Assembly (NCBI GenBank): GCA_022690815.1
Contig: JALCZJ010000019.1
Span: forward strand, 1-50,461
Reading direction: 5' to 3'
DNA length: 50,461 bases
Source of the DNA: Ferrimicrobium sp.
GTDB lineage: Bacteria; Actinomycetota; Acidimicrobiia; Acidimicrobiales; Acidimicrobiaceae
Within the stretch, counting starts at the first letter, position 1. Every line of letters begins with the position of its first letter. The notes below the pieces were generated by a model. The model did not search any database and was not told the DNA's origin. It saw only the letters and a list, made by a program, of their open reading frames with translations. A program made the position numbers and the translations under genes. Positions 44,132 to 50,461 of the stretch are shown one piece after another.

Positions 44132-44422
44132 ATGGAGTCGGCGAAGTTGGCGACCTGGGATTATGAGGCGTGGCGTAGCAACGCGAAGTGTCGTGATACT
44201 GATCCGGGATGGTTTTTCCCCGTTGGGGTGACGGGTGACGCCGAGATTCAGATTCGGCGCGTGAAAGAGTTTTGCTCCGATTGTCCGGTGTCACTTGAGT
44301 GCCTTGAGTTCGCCTTGCGGACGAATCAAGAGTACGGCATATGGGGCGGCAAGGACGAAGAAGAGCGACGGGTTATCCGGCGAATTCGCAGAGTTCAGCG
44401 CAGGGCGCGGGTCGCGTCATAA
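44132..44422 (+). CDS. WhiB-family iron-sulfur transcription regulator
   Basis: WhiB-like proteins bind a [4Fe-4S] cluster and regulate development, redox stress or antibiotic response in Actinobacteria. From ATG 44132 the protein is 96 aa, with a near-ideal ribosome site (GGAGGT, 44121-44126). A frame open to 44033 would add 33 unconserved residues. The four cluster cysteines are C20, C48, C51 and C57 (FCSDCPVSLEC), followed by the GIWGG turn (69-73) and a basic helix (RRIRRVQRRAR) for DNA or sigma-factor contact. Its last 28 bp overlap fdhD on the opposite strand, so the two transcripts would be mutually antisense there. Confidence 0.95.
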   Translation: MESAKLATWDYEAWRSNAKCRDTDPGWFFPVGVTGDAEIQIRRVKEFCSDCPVSLECLEFALRTNQEYGIWGGKDEEERRVIRRIRRVQRRARVAS

Positions 44423-45252
44423 GTTTCAGTGATCCCTTCTGGGTGGCTGTAGATGTTCATCCTGCCTGGTCGCAGGAAGCCGATCAGCGTAATGCCCGCT
44501 TCATTGGCGAGGTCGACCGCGAGGGCGGTAGGGGCTGACACCGAGCAAACGTAGGCAAGCCCAACCCGAGCGGCCTTGAGCACGAGGTCGGATCCGGCTC
44601 TTCCCGAGAGCAGGGCGATGCCGTTGGTAATTTCAATCTGGTCGAGGACGGCGTGACCAATGGCCTTGTCGAGGGCGTTGTGTCGACCGACATCCTCCCC
44701 AATGATACGTGAGCCATCATGAGTCTTAAGCAACGCGGCGTGGGAAGCGCCGGTGCTAGCGAATTGGCGTTGACGCTCGCCGAACTCGTTGGCGAGCGAG
44801 AAGAGTTCGTCGGTACTCACCATGGCATCGATCGCTGTCGTGGTCGTGGGTATCAGTCGATCGACGAGATCGGCGACGCCGCACCATCCACAGGACACCG
44901 GGCGTAGGCTTGGCGGTTGCAGGTCGATTGGCTGTTTAAGCGAGACGGTGACCTTGTTGTAATCCTGGGTATTGCCGGCACCGACGCAGTAACGGGTTTG
45001 ATGAATGAGCTCCCTCGTGACCTGGGCTTCAGTGGCCAGGAGACCCACGGCTAGTGCGAAATCGTCTCCTGGTGTTCGCATAGTCGTGGTGAAGTGGGTT
45101 TCGCCCCCAGGCCACGTCACGTCGATGACCAGTGGTTGCTCTTGAAGTAGGGAATCCATGATGAGACCGGTAACGCCATCGTGGATGGTGATGACCCGTC
45201 GAGTCTCGATCGTGTGCGCTAAAGCCATATGCGTGAGTCTACGTGCGTCCAC
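44395..45252 (-). CDS. fdhD: Formate dehydrogenase accessory sulfurtransferase
   Basis: FdhD transfers sulfur from a cysteine desulfurase to the molybdenum cofactor of formate dehydrogenases and is needed for their activity. The 285-aa product shows the CxxC motif C121/C124 (SCGWCGVADL), GEDVGRHNALDKAIG and ALLSGRAGSDLVLKAA, all family hallmarks. The start may be GTG 45252 or ATG 45228; neither has a strong ribosome site. It presumably matures the molybdoenzyme encoded at 28416, about 13 kb away. It converges with whiB, overlapping by 28 bp. Confidence 0.95.
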   Translation of the reverse strand: MDARRLTHMALAHTIETRRVITIHDGVTGLIMDSLLQEQPLVIDVTWPGGETHFTTTMRTPGDDFALAVGLLATEAQVTRELIHQTRYCVGAGNTQDYNKVTVSLKQPIDLQPPSLRPVSCGWCGVADLVDRLIPTTTTAIDAMVSTDELFSLANEFGERQRQFASTGASHAALLKTHDGSRIIGEDVGRHNALDKAIGHAVLDQIEITNGIALLSGRAGSDLVLKAARVGLAYVCSVSAPTALAVDLANEAGITLIGFLRPGRMNIYSHPEGITETYDATRALR

Positions 45253-45308
45253 AAGCTCGGACGTATGTCACAGTAAACAAGGAGTTCAGTTGACATAGAC
45301 CGAGCGAT

Positions 45309-45420
45309 AAGTTCACGATGGCTAGCCGGTGAGAGTCCGGTCCAAGGAGACGCCAGAGTCCTTGGTAGGGAAGCCCTAGGTCTCAGTATCAGTGTGTGCG
45401 AGCGCTGGCTTCCCAGCTAC
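45309..45420 (+). ncRNA. Putative structured RNA, HEARO/omega-RNA-like
   Basis: Four hairpins lie back to back. CCGG-TGAGAGT-CCGG is at 45326-45340. CCAAGGA (45342-45348) pairs with TCCTTGG (45359-45365) in a perfect seven-pair stem. TAGGG-AAG-CCCTA is at 45366-45378. GCTGG-CTTC-CCAGC is at 45404-45417. The loop TGAGA (45330-45334) is complementary to TCTCA at 45381-45385, allowing a pseudoknot. Starting near GTTCAC, the motif order (GGTGAGAGTCCGG, then GGTAGGGAAGCCC) resembles my memory of HEARO RNAs, the guide RNAs of IscB-type nucleases. A group II intron fragment is an alternative. No nuclease ORF is next to it. The strand is assumed from the motif order. Confidence 0.5.
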
Positions 45421-46676
45421 TAGTGTTCAGTAAAGAGGGGTTACGACTAGACGGACTTGGATGAGAGTAGACCCCGCTTCTTCGGACGCCGCAAGTCTGT
45501 CCAGGAAGAGGAGCGCAGCATTTCAGAGAGGCCTTTTTAGCCAGGATTCTTGGAGTCCTTTGTCTTGGAAGGATTAGACCGTAAGCCCAAAAGCGAGGCT
45601 GAATTTGTGGCCTATGAAGCCCATCTATCAGTGAAATTGCAACCAAAAATCTTAGGATGCTTGCCATTAAGGCTGAGGTTCTCCAAGGCCATGGGTTGAG
45701 GCTCGATGGGATCCACTTTGGCACCGTGGCTCGTCTTAGTCAAGTCGTAGCAGAGGTCGTGGACTGCCCTGAAAGGCGAAATCAGAAGCGTCTCGTCGCT
45801 AAGTTTCGTAGGTACGACGGCCCTCAAACTCCGACTCGGCTAATCGATTATCGATTTCGGTGGCACACCTCGATCATTTGCGATCGTCTTGGTCGCTTTC
45901 CAATCCAGTGGCATTGAACACGTTGTGGGGTCGACCGCTGTAGCCACGAAAAAACTGGTGTGGTAGACGTCGAGACTGGGGACCAAGAGAAGGGGAGGTT
46001 TTGCCACCGCCAGCCCGACCATAGAAGTCTAACCCACATTAGGTAGGCCATGTCCGGGCAGGCCTCAAGGTTCAGACCTGTTGTGGATCTGTGGGTATCC
46101 TCGCGAATTTTTGCCACATGTTATCGCTGAAACCCGTTATCCAAAGGAGCATAGGTGAGAATTGGGTAGAGCTGCATAATTCAATTATATGGTTGAGATA
46201 CGAGCATTTCGTGTGCATGCTGATGCGACTAACAGCTTCCATGTATAGGGTGTTAGGATTGTGCCTCACGCTCCTAGAGGGTGCAAGTAAGTATGAAAAC
46301 AACTTGTGTATGGCCCACGAATGATCGTGGTGAATAAAAATTGAGGTGAGTGAACTGGTTGTGTTGGATCTCCTAGTAAAAGATCAGTAAGAAAACAACG
46401 ACAATCAGAAAGGAAAGCCCGTGACCATGATTTCCCTGACTTCTCGGACAAGTCACCTTCGTTGCAACTGATGCCGTAACCGAGCTGTTGCGCGTGCATG
46501 CTCGGCACCTAAATTGCTACGAGGAGTGTTGGTAATCGAAAGCTAACGGTCGATAGCAATAAGGGACGTTCGGTGGTGGACTTTGTTCGTTTGTGGTTGG
46601 AGATGGTTCCAATTGTGCGGTCATCGTTGCGGGAGCCTCCCATTGTTAGCGCCGCGGGTGTCCCCCAGACGCCTCG
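45421..46676. other. Gene-poor stretch beside the structured RNA
   Basis: About 1.25 kb contain only short frames on both strands. A minus-strand frame (KLSDETLLISPFRAVHDL, then PMALENLSLNGKHPKIFG) ending near 45612 looks somewhat protein-like and could be a decayed mobile-element gene, but I cannot name it. The part from about 46080 to 46330 is clearly more AT-rich than its surroundings. A 12-bp copy of the tRNA-Pro 3' end (ccagcccgacca) sits at 46010-46021. Confidence 0.4.
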
Positions 46677-47378
46677 TTAGTGAATTGCCGTTCCAAGCAG
46701 GTAGCCAACACCGAAGGTGACTAACGCTGCTATCGCGCTCAACAGGAACTGCTGCAGGGCACCCTTGCTAACACTCCGGCCAGTCATGGCGGCGAGGCCA
46801 CCCCCGACAAGCAGGGTTGCAACGCCCGCCGAGATGGCTGATGCGACCACAGCCGCCGTCCCAACGGTGATGAACCAGGCGATCAGCGGGATCACGGCGC
46901 CGACAGCAAACGAGAAGAACGATGCCAATGCGGCTTGAATGGGTGAGCCGATGGAGTCAGGTGCTACACCGAGCTCTTCCTGCGCGTGGACCTTGAGCGC
47001 CGTGTCGGGGTTTTGCATCAGGTATTTCGAGACCTCAGCAGCAAGCTCGGTGGGGACTCCTCGCGAGACGTAGAGCTGTTCCAGTTCGCGGGTCTCGGCC
47101 TCTGGACGTTCCTGGATTTCGCGCTCTTCGATACGGAGTTCATGAGCAAAAAGCTCTCGTTGTGCTCCCATTGAGATGTACTCGCCGACCCCCATGGAGA
47201 AGGCACCAGCCACCAAGCCGGCTAAGCCAGCGATCACGACCGCTTTTGGAGCGGGGTGGGCGCCGGCGACACCGAGGATCAAGGCGACGTTCGATAAAAG
47301 GCCATCAGAGACGCCGAACACCGCAGCACGGGCACCTCCGCCGGAGATGTCACGATGGGAGCTGTGATGAGTTTCCAT
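46677..47378 (-). CDS. VIT1/CCC1-family iron/manganese transporter
   Basis: This 233-aa membrane protein of the vacuolar-iron-transporter family moves Fe2+ or Mn2+ out of the cytosol (in bacteria, across the cell membrane). Helix 1 has the family signature FGVSDGLLSNVALILGVAGA. Helix 2 carries AGAFSMGVGEYISMGAQRE, followed by the Glu-rich metal-binding stretch (ELRIEEREIQERPEAETREL). Three more helices complete the usual five. In an acidophile exposed to high ferrous iron this is a sensible detoxification protein. No partner gene is evident. Confidence 0.93.
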   Translation of the reverse strand: METHHSSHRDISGGGARAAVFGVSDGLLSNVALILGVAGAHPAPKAVVIAGLAGLVAGAFSMGVGEYISMGAQRELFAHELRIEEREIQERPEAETRELEQLYVSRGVPTELAAEVSKYLMQNPDTALKVHAQEELGVAPDSIGSPIQAALASFFSFAVGAVIPLIAWFITVGTAAVVASAISAGVATLLVGGGLAAMTGRSVSKGALQQFLLSAIAALVTFGVGYLLGTAIH

Positions 47379-47477
47379 GCTGTCAGCTTACTTCACAGCG
47401 GAAGCTAAAATGACGGGAGACTGATTTCCTGAGAGCTGTGTTGGGATTTATTCGTACAACTAGGTTACACTGGAGTC

Positions 47478-47852
47478 ATGAGAGAACTCAAGCTGTTTGA
47501 TCGGACGCAGCCGCAGACCTTGCAGATCGGCGTCCTCCTTCTTTACCTGAATGCGGCCCTTGCAATCTTGGGTCTTCTTTTCGGCGGTGGCCTGTCCCTG
47601 CCGTTTCTCTTGATCGACATCGTTTTGCCGCTTGGCGGTGCCTACGGCGTGGCGAATGCGCGTAAGTACGGGTATTACGCAGCGTTGCTGGCAACTGGGC
47701 TCCCGTTGCTGTTGCTGATCTACCTTGGGCTGACCGTTGGTCTTTCGGCGCTTTTTGGTGCTGAGCTCTTGAACGTCATTTTGGTTATCGTGATGTTTGC
47801 GCTGTTCGTCCATCCACACTCACGGATGTACGCCAAGACCTGGTTTCACTGA
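47478..47852 (+). CDS. Small membrane protein, four hydrophobic segments
   Basis: I do not recognise this 124-aa protein beyond its topology. A short charged N-terminus (MRELKLFDRTQPQ) is followed by about four membrane segments (IGVLLLYLNAALAILGLLFG, PFLLIDIVLPLGGAYGVAN, YYAALLATGLPLLLLIYLGL, and VILVIVMFALFV), ending in HSRMYAKTWFH. It has no cysteine or catalytic motif. It is divergent from the VIT gene by 99 bp, and both must share the intervening promoter region. A function in metal or ion handling would be guesswork. Confidence 0.65.
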   Translation: MRELKLFDRTQPQTLQIGVLLLYLNAALAILGLLFGGGLSLPFLLIDIVLPLGGAYGVANARKYGYYAALLATGLPLLLLIYLGLTVGLSALFGAELLNVILVIVMFALFVHPHSRMYAKTWFH

Positions 47853-48316
47853 CCAGTTCCCTGGCGGGTATCGCGCCAAGGTGCGGGTGGTTCCCTGGCG
47901 AAGAGATCCGAGTTCCTCGAAAAAGCACCCATCGAAAAAGCACTGGGGCGTAGTGCCTAGCATGATCATGGGGCGAAGGGCACGGCCATTGATGCGTGTC
48001 GATTATGGGCGTCGTTCGTTGGGCTCGGAGTCACAAGGTCGTCCAGCACGGCCTCAGGGTTGGTCTCCTGTGACGCCGAATCGGCGGTGTAGTGGCGACA
48101 AAGCGTACGTTGGGAAGATCGCTTTCGCAGATGTTGCCAGCGGGGCGATGTCAGCGTCGGTGGTTCGCGCATGTGCTTTGATCTGCGCCTGAACTCTCAA
48201 GCCAGCCCTTCGACATCGGATCCCCTAGACAAGCAAGGCTCGCCCCGACCATGCGCCTTATGTGGACGCGCAAGCCAAGACGGCGAGTGAGTGATGGCGC
48301 TTCTCAGGCGATAGCG
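47853..48316. other. Intergenic stretch with two short direct repeats
   Basis: No gene is supported. GTTCCCTGGCG occurs at 47856-47866 and 47890-47900. TCGAAAAAGCAC occurs at 47917-47928 and 47932-47943, a 15-bp period. The first repeat falls just after the stop of the membrane-protein gene and may contribute to a hairpin; otherwise nothing is recognisable. Confidence 0.45.
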
Positions 48317-49249
48317 TTAGCCAGGCCGGTCCTCGGTGTGGTGTCGGTTGAGCTCGCCTTCGAGCGTTGCCCGTATCTTTTTGATGTGAGCGATATCGAC
48401 GCTCGGCACATGTGGCGCGAGTTGTGTGAGCGCGTCGTTGACAATAGCGGCGGCGATGGCGTTGCGATACCACTTGTGATCTGCTGGGACGATGTGCCAC
48501 GGAGCCTCGTCGAACGATGTGGCTGGGATGATGCGGCGATAGGCGTTGGCATAGCTCTCAAAGTGCTCGCGGGTGACGAGGTCGTTGGGAGAGAACTTCC
48601 AGTACTTGTCGGGCCGGCTCAGGCGTCGCAGGAGGCGCTTGCCTTGTACCTCGTACGAGACGTGAAGATAGAGCTTGACGATGACGATGTGTTGATCACG
48701 TAGGTAACGTTCGAATTGATGGATCTCCTGGATGCGTGCATGTAGATCGTGCTCGTTGAGGGTCCCTGTGGCAAAGGGTACGATCAGATCCTCGTAGTGA
48801 GAGCGGTTAAAGACGCCGATCTCCCCTCTCCCAGGGACGGCTGCATGGATCCTGAAGAGGTAGTCATGGGCGGCCTCGTATGGAGTGGGCACTTTAAAGC
48901 CGTGAACCACCACCCCCTGAGGATTGACGCCGTCGAAGATGGCACGCGATGTGCCGTCCTTGCCTGCGGTGTCTAAGCCCTGGAGCACTACGAGAAGCCC
49001 GTCGGCACCTTGGGCGTAGAGGGCCTCCTGAAGAGCCACCAGCGAGCGGTTTGCACCATGGAGAAGGTGGTGCCCTTCGGTTTTGGTGAGGGTGGGGGCA
49101 TGGGGCACTGTGGCGGTCTCCGATGGCATGGCTCCGTGGCGGACGAGTCGCGTGAGCTCAGACCAGCAATGATCCGGTGCAGGGGTTGCGTCAGATTTCA
49201 TAACGACGACCCTACTCTTATTTCGTGAGCTAATGCCCTTTGCGAACAT
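48317..49249 (-). CDS. ppk2: Polyphosphate kinase 2 family protein
   Basis: PPK2 enzymes phosphorylate AMP, ADP or GDP using polyphosphate. The 310-aa product has Walker A GLDTAGKDG, the lid and Walker B region GVFNRSHYEDLIVP, and the DRPDKYWKFSPNDL-like nucleotide loop (SRPDKYWKFSPNDLVTREHF). WHIVPADHKWYRN is the conserved C-terminal block. The class (AMP or ADP phosphorylating) cannot be decided by eye. The start may instead be the ATG at 49198 (MKSDATPAPD). The gene fits phosphate or energy storage in a nutrient-poor acidic habitat. Confidence 0.92.
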   Translation of the reverse strand: MFAKGISSRNKSRVVVMKSDATPAPDHCWSELTRLVRHGAMPSETATVPHAPTLTKTEGHHLLHGANRSLVALQEALYAQGADGLLVVLQGLDTAGKDGTSRAIFDGVNPQGVVVHGFKVPTPYEAAHDYLFRIHAAVPGRGEIGVFNRSHYEDLIVPFATGTLNEHDLHARIQEIHQFERYLRDQHIVIVKLYLHVSYEVQGKRLLRRLSRPDKYWKFSPNDLVTREHFESYANAYRRIIPATSFDEAPWHIVPADHKWYRNAIAAAIVNDALTQLAPHVPSVDIAHIKKIRATLEGELNRHHTEDRPG

Positions 49250-49343
49250 GACTCGGCAATACTGAAACTCGCGGTTGATCCCGATACGGTACGATCATAC
49301 GTGCGACCGCATTGCCTGGAGACTAGAGGAGCGACGATATCCA

Positions 49344-49520
49344 ATGCACATTAGCCATTTGCCGAGTTGGAATTTGCGGACTTTGCCTGAGTTTCTCGTC
49401 ATTATCGTGGTGGTGCTCATCGGCGTCCGGCTGATCTTCAAGCTCGCAGTCACCTTCTTGTTCTTGATTTTGGTGGTAGCTGCCGGTATTTGGGTTCTTG
49501 GTGCATTTATTGTCCGTTAG
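49344..49520 (+). CDS. 58-aa membrane peptide
   Basis: This small protein has two hydrophobic segments (FLVIIVVVLIGVRLIFKLAV and FLFLILVVAAGIWVLGAFIV) and short hydrophilic ends. ATG 49344 follows AGAGGAGCG; a frame open to 49275 is less likely. It could be a regulator or a subunit of a membrane complex, but nothing in the sequence shows which. The neighbours (PPK2 and MaoC genes) are transcribed the other way. Confidence 0.55.
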   Translation: MHISHLPSWNLRTLPEFLVIIVVVLIGVRLIFKLAVTFLFLILVVAAGIWVLGAFIVR

Positions 49521-49659
49521 TGGGAACCGTTGTGAAAGCCGTAGCCGTTGCAGGTCGTTTCATCGCGTAGTTCCAACTTGAGATCGCCAGCGTCGGTTGA
49601 CTCACGGCCCCCTGGCGCCAGGGCTGTTGCGAGAATGCGTTGCTGAGCGGCGTCAGCGG

Positions 49660-50115
49660 CTAACGATAGTAGCGGAAGAGGATCTCAGCCACCATGGAGG
49701 GCTTGGTTGCACCCTCGACCTCGATGGTCACATCGACTCGGACCTGCGCTCCTCCTTCGATATCGGTGACCTCTCCAAGTTTTGCACCGAGACGAATACG
49801 AGAATCGACGGGTACCGGTGCGGGGAATCGCACCCGATTCGTACCGTAGTTGATGCCCATAGAGATGCCATCGACCTGCAAGACCTCTGGCAACATTGCA
49901 GAGACGAGCGAGAGTGTCAAGAACCCGTGGGCGATCGTGGTTCCAAAGGGTCCCGCTTTGGCGGCCTCGGGGTCCACATGGATCCACTGATGATCATCCG
50001 TTGCGTCAGCAAAGGTATCGATCTGATGCTGGGTGACGGCGCGGTACTCGGTGTATCCAAGGTCGGTACCGACGATTTCCTTGAGGCCCTCGACCCCGTG
50101 AATTGTGTTTACCAT
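49660..50115 (-). CDS. MaoC-family (R)-specific enoyl-CoA hydratase/dehydratase
   Basis: This 151-aa hot-dog-fold enzyme hydrates trans-2-enoyl-CoA. The catalytic dyad is D41 and H46 in DATDDHQWIHVDP, followed by the GPFGTTIAHGFLTLSL oxyanion segment. Length and motif order match stand-alone hydratases (PhaJ/NodN-like). Nearby genes give no pathway. It starts with ATG at 50115 and is the last gene seen. Confidence 0.92.
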   Translation of the reverse strand: MVNTIHGVEGLKEIVGTDLGYTEYRAVTQHQIDTFADATDDHQWIHVDPEAAKAGPFGTTIAHGFLTLSLVSAMLPEVLQVDGISMGINYGTNRVRFPAPVPVDSRIRLGAKLGEVTDIEGGAQVRVDVTIEVEGATKPSMVAEILFRYYR

Positions 50116-50461
50116 GCCTCAATCGTAGTACCAGGGTACCCGCTCGTGTGATCAGGAGGCCAGGGACCAAGTGTTCGGTTGCGCTGGTGGGGGTTAGACG
50201 ACCAGCGGCTGGTACGCCGCCTTGAGAGCACCCTGGGGCTCGTTGGCGATGATGTGAAACTACTCCCAAGCGTGTGATAGGAGATGTCAAGGCGTCGAGC
50301 GGATCATGCCACCGTCCAGCGTTTTGGGCACGCTACCGATACGGCTACGTTGGTCACTCTTGAACATAGTTTGCCATCATGTCTCTAGAACAAGGTGAGT
50401 ACCTATTGGGTTGTGGCACAAGAGCTTAGAGTCCACTCAGTGACACTACACCGATGGGAAA
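50116..50461. other. Right edge, no supported gene
   Basis: No long frame here shows recognisable motifs. The stretch contains the probable promoter of the MaoC gene on the minus strand and the beginning of whatever follows. No tRNA or repeat was found. Confidence 0.4.

Noticed and set aside
45421-46676. Possible decayed IscB or TnpB gene beside the structured RNA
   Set aside because: Scanning the frames showed no HNH, RuvC or zinc-finger motif.
1-50461. CRISPR array, toxin-antitoxin pair or known phage-defence genes
   Set aside because: No regularly spaced repeats of suitable length and no recognisable defence or toxin motifs were seen.

Overview
The window looks like chromosomal DNA of an actinobacterium, most likely an Acidimicrobiia-type acidophile (relatives of Ferrimicrobium or Acidimicrobium). 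This is inferred from gene content only: a WhiB regulator, two proteins of mycothiol-linked families (an MDMPI/DinB-like enzyme and an Rv2466c-like DsbA protein), a VIT1/CCC1 metal transporter, moderately high GC, and many GTG/TTG starts. No 16S gene is present to confirm it.

Layout. 0.5-6 kb: ispH diverges from a PDZ/radical-SAM/DUF512 protein, der and an acyl-CoA carboxylase beta subunit. 6.4-8.8 kb: a zinc-ribbon membrane peptide, an MBL hydrolase and a soluble PAS chemoreceptor. 8.9-9.8 kb: tRNA-Pro(GGG) beside a decayed tyrosine integrase. 9.8-12.8 kb (minus): queC-queE-queD and, upstream of them, dinB. 13.9-15.3 kb: an acyl-CoA synthetase. 15.3-20.8 kb: an accessory island with a shredded IS1634-type transposase, a secreted protein, a small ORF, a lipoprotein and a second DDE transposase. 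20.9-25.1 kb: a diacylglycerol-kinase-like lipid kinase, then a coupled cassette of GT2, STELLO-like glycosyltransferase and sugar epimerase.

25.4-28.2 kb: an MBL hydrolase and the two mycothiol-linked proteins. 28.4-31.8 kb: a large formate-dehydrogenase-like molybdoenzyme with its DUF1641 partner. 31.9-36.8 kb: a complete 2-oxoacid (pyruvate) dehydrogenase operon, E1alpha-E1beta-E2-E3, with a recognisable promoter and terminator. 37.2-43.8 kb: envelope genes, namely an LPG-synthase-type flippase, an AI-2E-family permease, a NodB deacetylase, a GT28-like glycosyltransferase fused to a membrane helix and an apparently dead NodB-like domain, a DMT-like permease and an alpha/beta hydrolase. 44.1-45.3 kb: whiB and fdhD converge. 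FdhD would mature the molybdoenzyme 13 kb away.

45.3-46.7 kb is a gene-poor stretch holding a compact, strongly folded RNA candidate that resembles HEARO/omega RNA but has no nuclease gene next to it. 46.7-50.1 kb: a VIT transporter, two small membrane proteins, PPK2 and a MaoC dehydratase.

The best leads for something undescribed are the glycosyltransferase/dead-deacetylase fusion paired with a live deacetylase (39.7-42.2 kb), the orphan structured RNA (45.3 kb), the formate-dehydrogenase-like enzyme with Gln in place of the catalytic His (28.4 kb), and the three-gene glycosylation cassette (22.4-25.1 kb). No CRISPR array, toxin-antitoxin pair or recognisable phage-defence system was found.
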